64,000 nucleotides of DNA from Sulfitobacter pontiacus (lineage in GTDB: Bacteria; Pseudomonadota; Alphaproteobacteria; Rhodobacterales; Rhodobacteraceae). Each line of letters opens with the position of its first letter. Positions within the stretch are counted from its first letter, which is position 1. This document shows, one piece after another, positions 61,658 to 64,000 of the stretch. A program made the position numbers and the translations under genes. The stretch is from assembly GCF_040790665.1 (NCBI RefSeq), contig NZ_CP160849.1:1575501-1639500 (forward strand), given 5' to 3'. The notes under the pieces are model-generated. The model did not search any database and was not told where the DNA came from. It saw only the letters and a program-made list of their open reading frames with translations.

Positions 61658-63460
61658 ATGATGTTGAACGATACCGTAGCCCGTGTCACCGACCGGATCA
61701 TCGAACGCAGCGCGCCAAGCCGGGGGGCCTATCTGGCGCGGATGCGCCGCGCCGCCGAGGAAGGGCCGGCGCGGGCGCATCTTTCGTGCAGCGGGCAGGC
61801 GCATGCCTATGCCGGTGCGGGGCAGGACCAAGCCGCGCTGGCGACGCAATCGGCGGGCAATATCGGGATTATCACGACTTATAATGACATGCTCTCGGCG
61901 CACCAGCCGTTCGAACGCTTTCCGACCCTGATCCGCGACACCGCGCGCGCGGCGGGCGGGACGGCACAGGTTGCAGGCGGCGTACCTGCCATGTGTGACG
62001 GCGTGACCCAAGGCACCCCGGGGATGGAGCTGAGCCTGTTCTCGCGTGACATCATCGCCATGGCGGCGGGCGTCGGGCTGAGCCACAACACATTTGATTC
62101 CGCGATCTATCTGGGGGTCTGTGACAAGATCGTACCCGGTCTGGTGATCGCGGCGCAGGCTTTCGGGCATCTGCCGGCGGTGTTCCTGCCTGCGGGGCCG
62201 ATGACCTCGGGTATCTCCAACGACGAGAAAGCGATCGTGCGCCAGAAATTCGCCGCAGGCGAGGCCACGCGCGAAGAGCTGATGGCCTCGGAGATGGCGG
62301 CCTACCACGGGCCGGGCACCTGCACTTTCTATGGCACCGCCAACACCAACCAGATGTTGATGGAGTTTATGGGCCTGCACCTGCCCGGCGCGTCCTTTGT
62401 GAACCCCAATACTCCCCTGCGTGATGCGCTGACCGTTGCGGGGACGCAGCGGGCGCTGGCGATCAGCCATCTGGGCAATGAATACACACCCGTTTGCGAT
62501 GTGCTGGACGAAAAAGCCTATGTGAACGGCATCGTCGGCCTGCATGCGACGGGCGGGTCGACCAACCTGCTGATCCACCTTGTCGCGATGGCGCGGGCCG
62601 GTGGGATCGTGCTGGACTGGCAGGATTTCTCGGATCTTGCCGATGTCACGCCGCTGCTGGCGCGGGTCTATCCGAACGGCTTGGCCGATGTGAACCACTT
62701 CCACGCGGCGGGAGGCTTGGGATTTATGATCGGGCAGCTCATGGCGGGCGGCTTGCTGCATGACGAGGTCAAGACCATCGCGGGCGACGGGCTGTCGCGC
62801 TATACCCAAGACCCCAAGCTCAAGGATGGCGCCGTCGAATGGGTCGCAGGCCCGACCGAGACGCTGAACGAAAAGATCGTGCGCCCCATTGGCGATCCGT
62901 TCCAGCCCACCGGCGGGTTGAAACGTCTGGCGGGGAACCTTGGCAATGCGGTCACCAAAGTCTCTGCCGTGAAGCCGGAGCATCACATCGTCGAAGCCCC
63001 GATCCGCGTGTTCCATGACCAAGAAAGCGTGAAAGACGCCTATCGCAATGGTGAGTTCAACGAGGATGTCATCGTCGTCGTGCGTTTTCAGGGGCCCAAG
63101 GCCAACGGCATGCCCGAATTGCACAGCCTGACGCCGGTGCTGGCGAACCTGCAGGCGCGCGGGCTGAAGGTGGCGCTGGTCACCGACGGGCGTATGTCCG
63201 GTGCCTCGGGCAAGGTATTGAGCGCGATCCACGTGTGTCCCGAAGCGGTGGACGGCGGGCCGATTGCACGTTTGCAAGACGGTGATATCGTGCGCGTCGA
63301 CGCCCGCGACGGGCAGCTGACGGTCCTGACCCCCGGCGCGATGGAGCGCCCGGTTGCCACGGCTGATCTGTCGGGCAATGAATACGGGCAGGGGCGCGAG
63401 CTGTTTGCCACTTTCCGCAACACGGTTGGCGCGGCTGATACCGGCGCCAGCAGCATTTGA
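61658..63460 (+). CDS. edd: Phosphogluconate dehydratase
   Basis: A 600-residue IlvD/Edd-family [4Fe-4S] dehydratase that makes 2-keto-3-deoxy-6-phosphogluconate, the first step of the Entner-Doudoroff branch. Conserved segments are GIITTYNDMLSAHQPFERFP, GGVPAMCDGVTQGTPGMELSL (cluster Cys), AIYLGVCDKIVPG (cluster Cys), FYGTANTNQMLMEFMGL and VTDGRMSGASGKV. GAAGGAAAGC precedes two adjacent ATG codons; either 61658 or 61661 may be used. eda follows after 21 bases, forming the classical edd-eda operon. Confidence 0.97.
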   Translation: MMLNDTVARVTDRIIERSAPSRGAYLARMRRAAEEGPARAHLSCSGQAHAYAGAGQDQAALATQSAGNIGIITTYNDMLSAHQPFERFPTLIRDTARAAGGTAQVAGGVPAMCDGVTQGTPGMELSLFSRDIIAMAAGVGLSHNTFDSAIYLGVCDKIVPGLVIAAQAFGHLPAVFLPAGPMTSGISNDEKAIVRQKFAAGEATREELMASEMAAYHGPGTCTFYGTANTNQMLMEFMGLHLPGASFVNPNTPLRDALTVAGTQRALAISHLGNEYTPVCDVLDEKAYVNGIVGLHATGGSTNLLIHLVAMARAGGIVLDWQDFSDLADVTPLLARVYPNGLADVNHFHAAGGLGFMIGQLMAGGLLHDEVKTIAGDGLSRYTQDPKLKDGAVEWVAGPTETLNEKIVRPIGDPFQPTGGLKRLAGNLGNAVTKVSAVKPEHHIVEAPIRVFHDQESVKDAYRNGEFNEDVIVVVRFQGPKANGMPELHSLTPVLANLQARGLKVALVTDGRMSGASGKVLSAIHVCPEAVDGGPIARLQDGDIVRVDARDGQLTVLTPGAMERPVATADLSGNEYGQGRELFATFRNTVGAADTGASSI

Positions 63461-63481
63461 ACCTGACCAGAGGAAGATCCG

Positions 63482-64000
63482 ATGACCCCGCAAGACGCCA
63501 GCGCCGCTGCCTATGCCATCTGTAAACGTGCCCCCATCGTGCCGGTCCTGGTCGTGCATGACGCGCTGCACGCCCGCCCCCTGGCCGAAGCTTTGGTCGC
63601 AGGCGGATTGCCCGCGCTAGAGGTGACGCTGCGCACCGATGCCGCGCTTGAGGTGATTGCCGAGATGGCCAAAGTCGAAGGCGGCGTTGTCGGGGCGGGC
63701 ACGTTGCTGACCCCCGATGATGTCAAACGTGCGGTGGATGCGGGCGCGACCTTTGGTGTGTCGCCCGGTGCCACGGATAAACTGCTGCAAGCGGCCGAAG
63801 ATCTGGGCCTGCCGATGTTGCCCGGTGCCGCCACCGCGTCAGAGGCGATGCGTCTTTATGAACGCGGCTATGATATGCTCAAGTTCTTCCCCGCTGAAGC
63901 TGCGGGTGGGGCGCCCTTCCTGAAATCGCTGTCCTCGCCGCTGCCTCAGGTGCGGTTCTGCCCCACGGGCGGCGTGATCCCTGCCAATGCGGAAAGCTAC
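63482..64000 (+). CDS. eda: 2-keto-3-deoxy-6-phosphogluconate aldolase (partial, runs off window)
   Basis: The first 173 codons of a KDPG aldolase, which cleaves KDPG to pyruvate and glyceraldehyde-3-phosphate. ALEVTLRT (Glu and Arg of the active site, about residues 46-52), VVGAGTLL, FGVSPGAT, the Schiff-base Lys134 in MLKFFPAE and CPTGGV are all present and in order. AGAGGAAG lies 6 bases before the ATG. The frame is open at the last base of the window, so the C-terminus is missing. Confidence 0.95.
   Translation, partial: MTPQDASAAAYAICKRAPIVPVLVVHDALHARPLAEALVAGGLPALEVTLRTDAALEVIAEMAKVEGGVVGAGTLLTPDDVKRAVDAGATFGVSPGATDKLLQAAEDLGLPMLPGAATASEAMRLYERGYDMLKFFPAEAAGGAPFLKSLSSPLPQVRFCPTGGVIPANAESY

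Noticed and set aside
61607..63571. Long minus-strand ORF opposite edd (654 codons)
   Set aside because: Arginine/histidine-rich shadow of a clear edd gene, no recognisable motif or start signal.

Overview
The window is 64 kb of ordinary, gene-dense, GC-rich chromosome from an alphaproteobacterium, most likely a marine Rhodobacteraceae (Roseobacter-group) species. The evidence is the combination of a class I lysyl-tRNA synthetase, an FeS-type photolyase/cryptochrome of the PhrB/CryB kind, a detached NDUFS4-like complex I subunit, a tandem glycine riboswitch before gcvTHP, an Entner-Doudoroff edd-eda pair and near-identical CspA paralogues with GC hairpin terminators. The genus is an inference. 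I see no insertion sequence, prophage, CRISPR array, rRNA or integrase. The only tRNA I find is tRNA-Sec.

Layout. 0.1-7.4 kb: VOC protein, outer-membrane barrel, leuA with a leucine-rich leader peptide, an SDR overlapping an FeS photolyase, and an 18-repeat MORN protein. 7.5-17.5 kb: glutamine-dependent nadE, gltX, a MATE exporter, then the glycine-cleavage operon gcvT-gcvH-gcvP behind a tandem glycine riboswitch, with an internal terminator before gcvP. 17.5-22.6 kb: inositol-monophosphatase-family enzyme, a YbbP/YbbA-like ABC pair divergent from a TesA-like esterase, and cspA. 22.8-32.9 kb: a reductive pyrimidine-degradation locus consisting of preT-preA (dihydropyrimidine dehydrogenase), a TetR/RutR-like repressor gene, an N-carbamoyl amidohydrolase, a dihydropyrimidinase and a four-gene ABC importer. 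Two matching TetR-type operators precede the two transcription units.

33-45 kb: L,D-transpeptidase, a second cspA, a response regulator with a degenerate GGDEF-like output, ettA, a universal stress protein with an AGCS symporter, nadD, a DMT exporter, a PBP4-type D,D-carboxypeptidase, a TerB protein, class I lysS and a DUF4864 protein. 45-53.7 kb: a 762-residue beta-helix protein without a signal peptide, a barrel protein, several small membrane or acidic proteins, uvrB, the NDUFS4-like protein and a MYG1 family protein.

53.8-59.5 kb is the most interesting stretch. It is a complete selenocysteine island: selA-selB-selC (tRNA-Sec), a thioredoxin-fused protein of unknown function, and a UGSC-type selenoprotein. 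That last gene carries an in-frame TGA followed by a clear bacterial SECIS hairpin, and a standard gene caller would split it in two. 59.5-64 kb: nagA-nagK, divergent from edd-eda with a LacI-type palindrome between them. Together these feed amino sugars and gluconate into the Entner-Doudoroff pathway. eda runs off the window.
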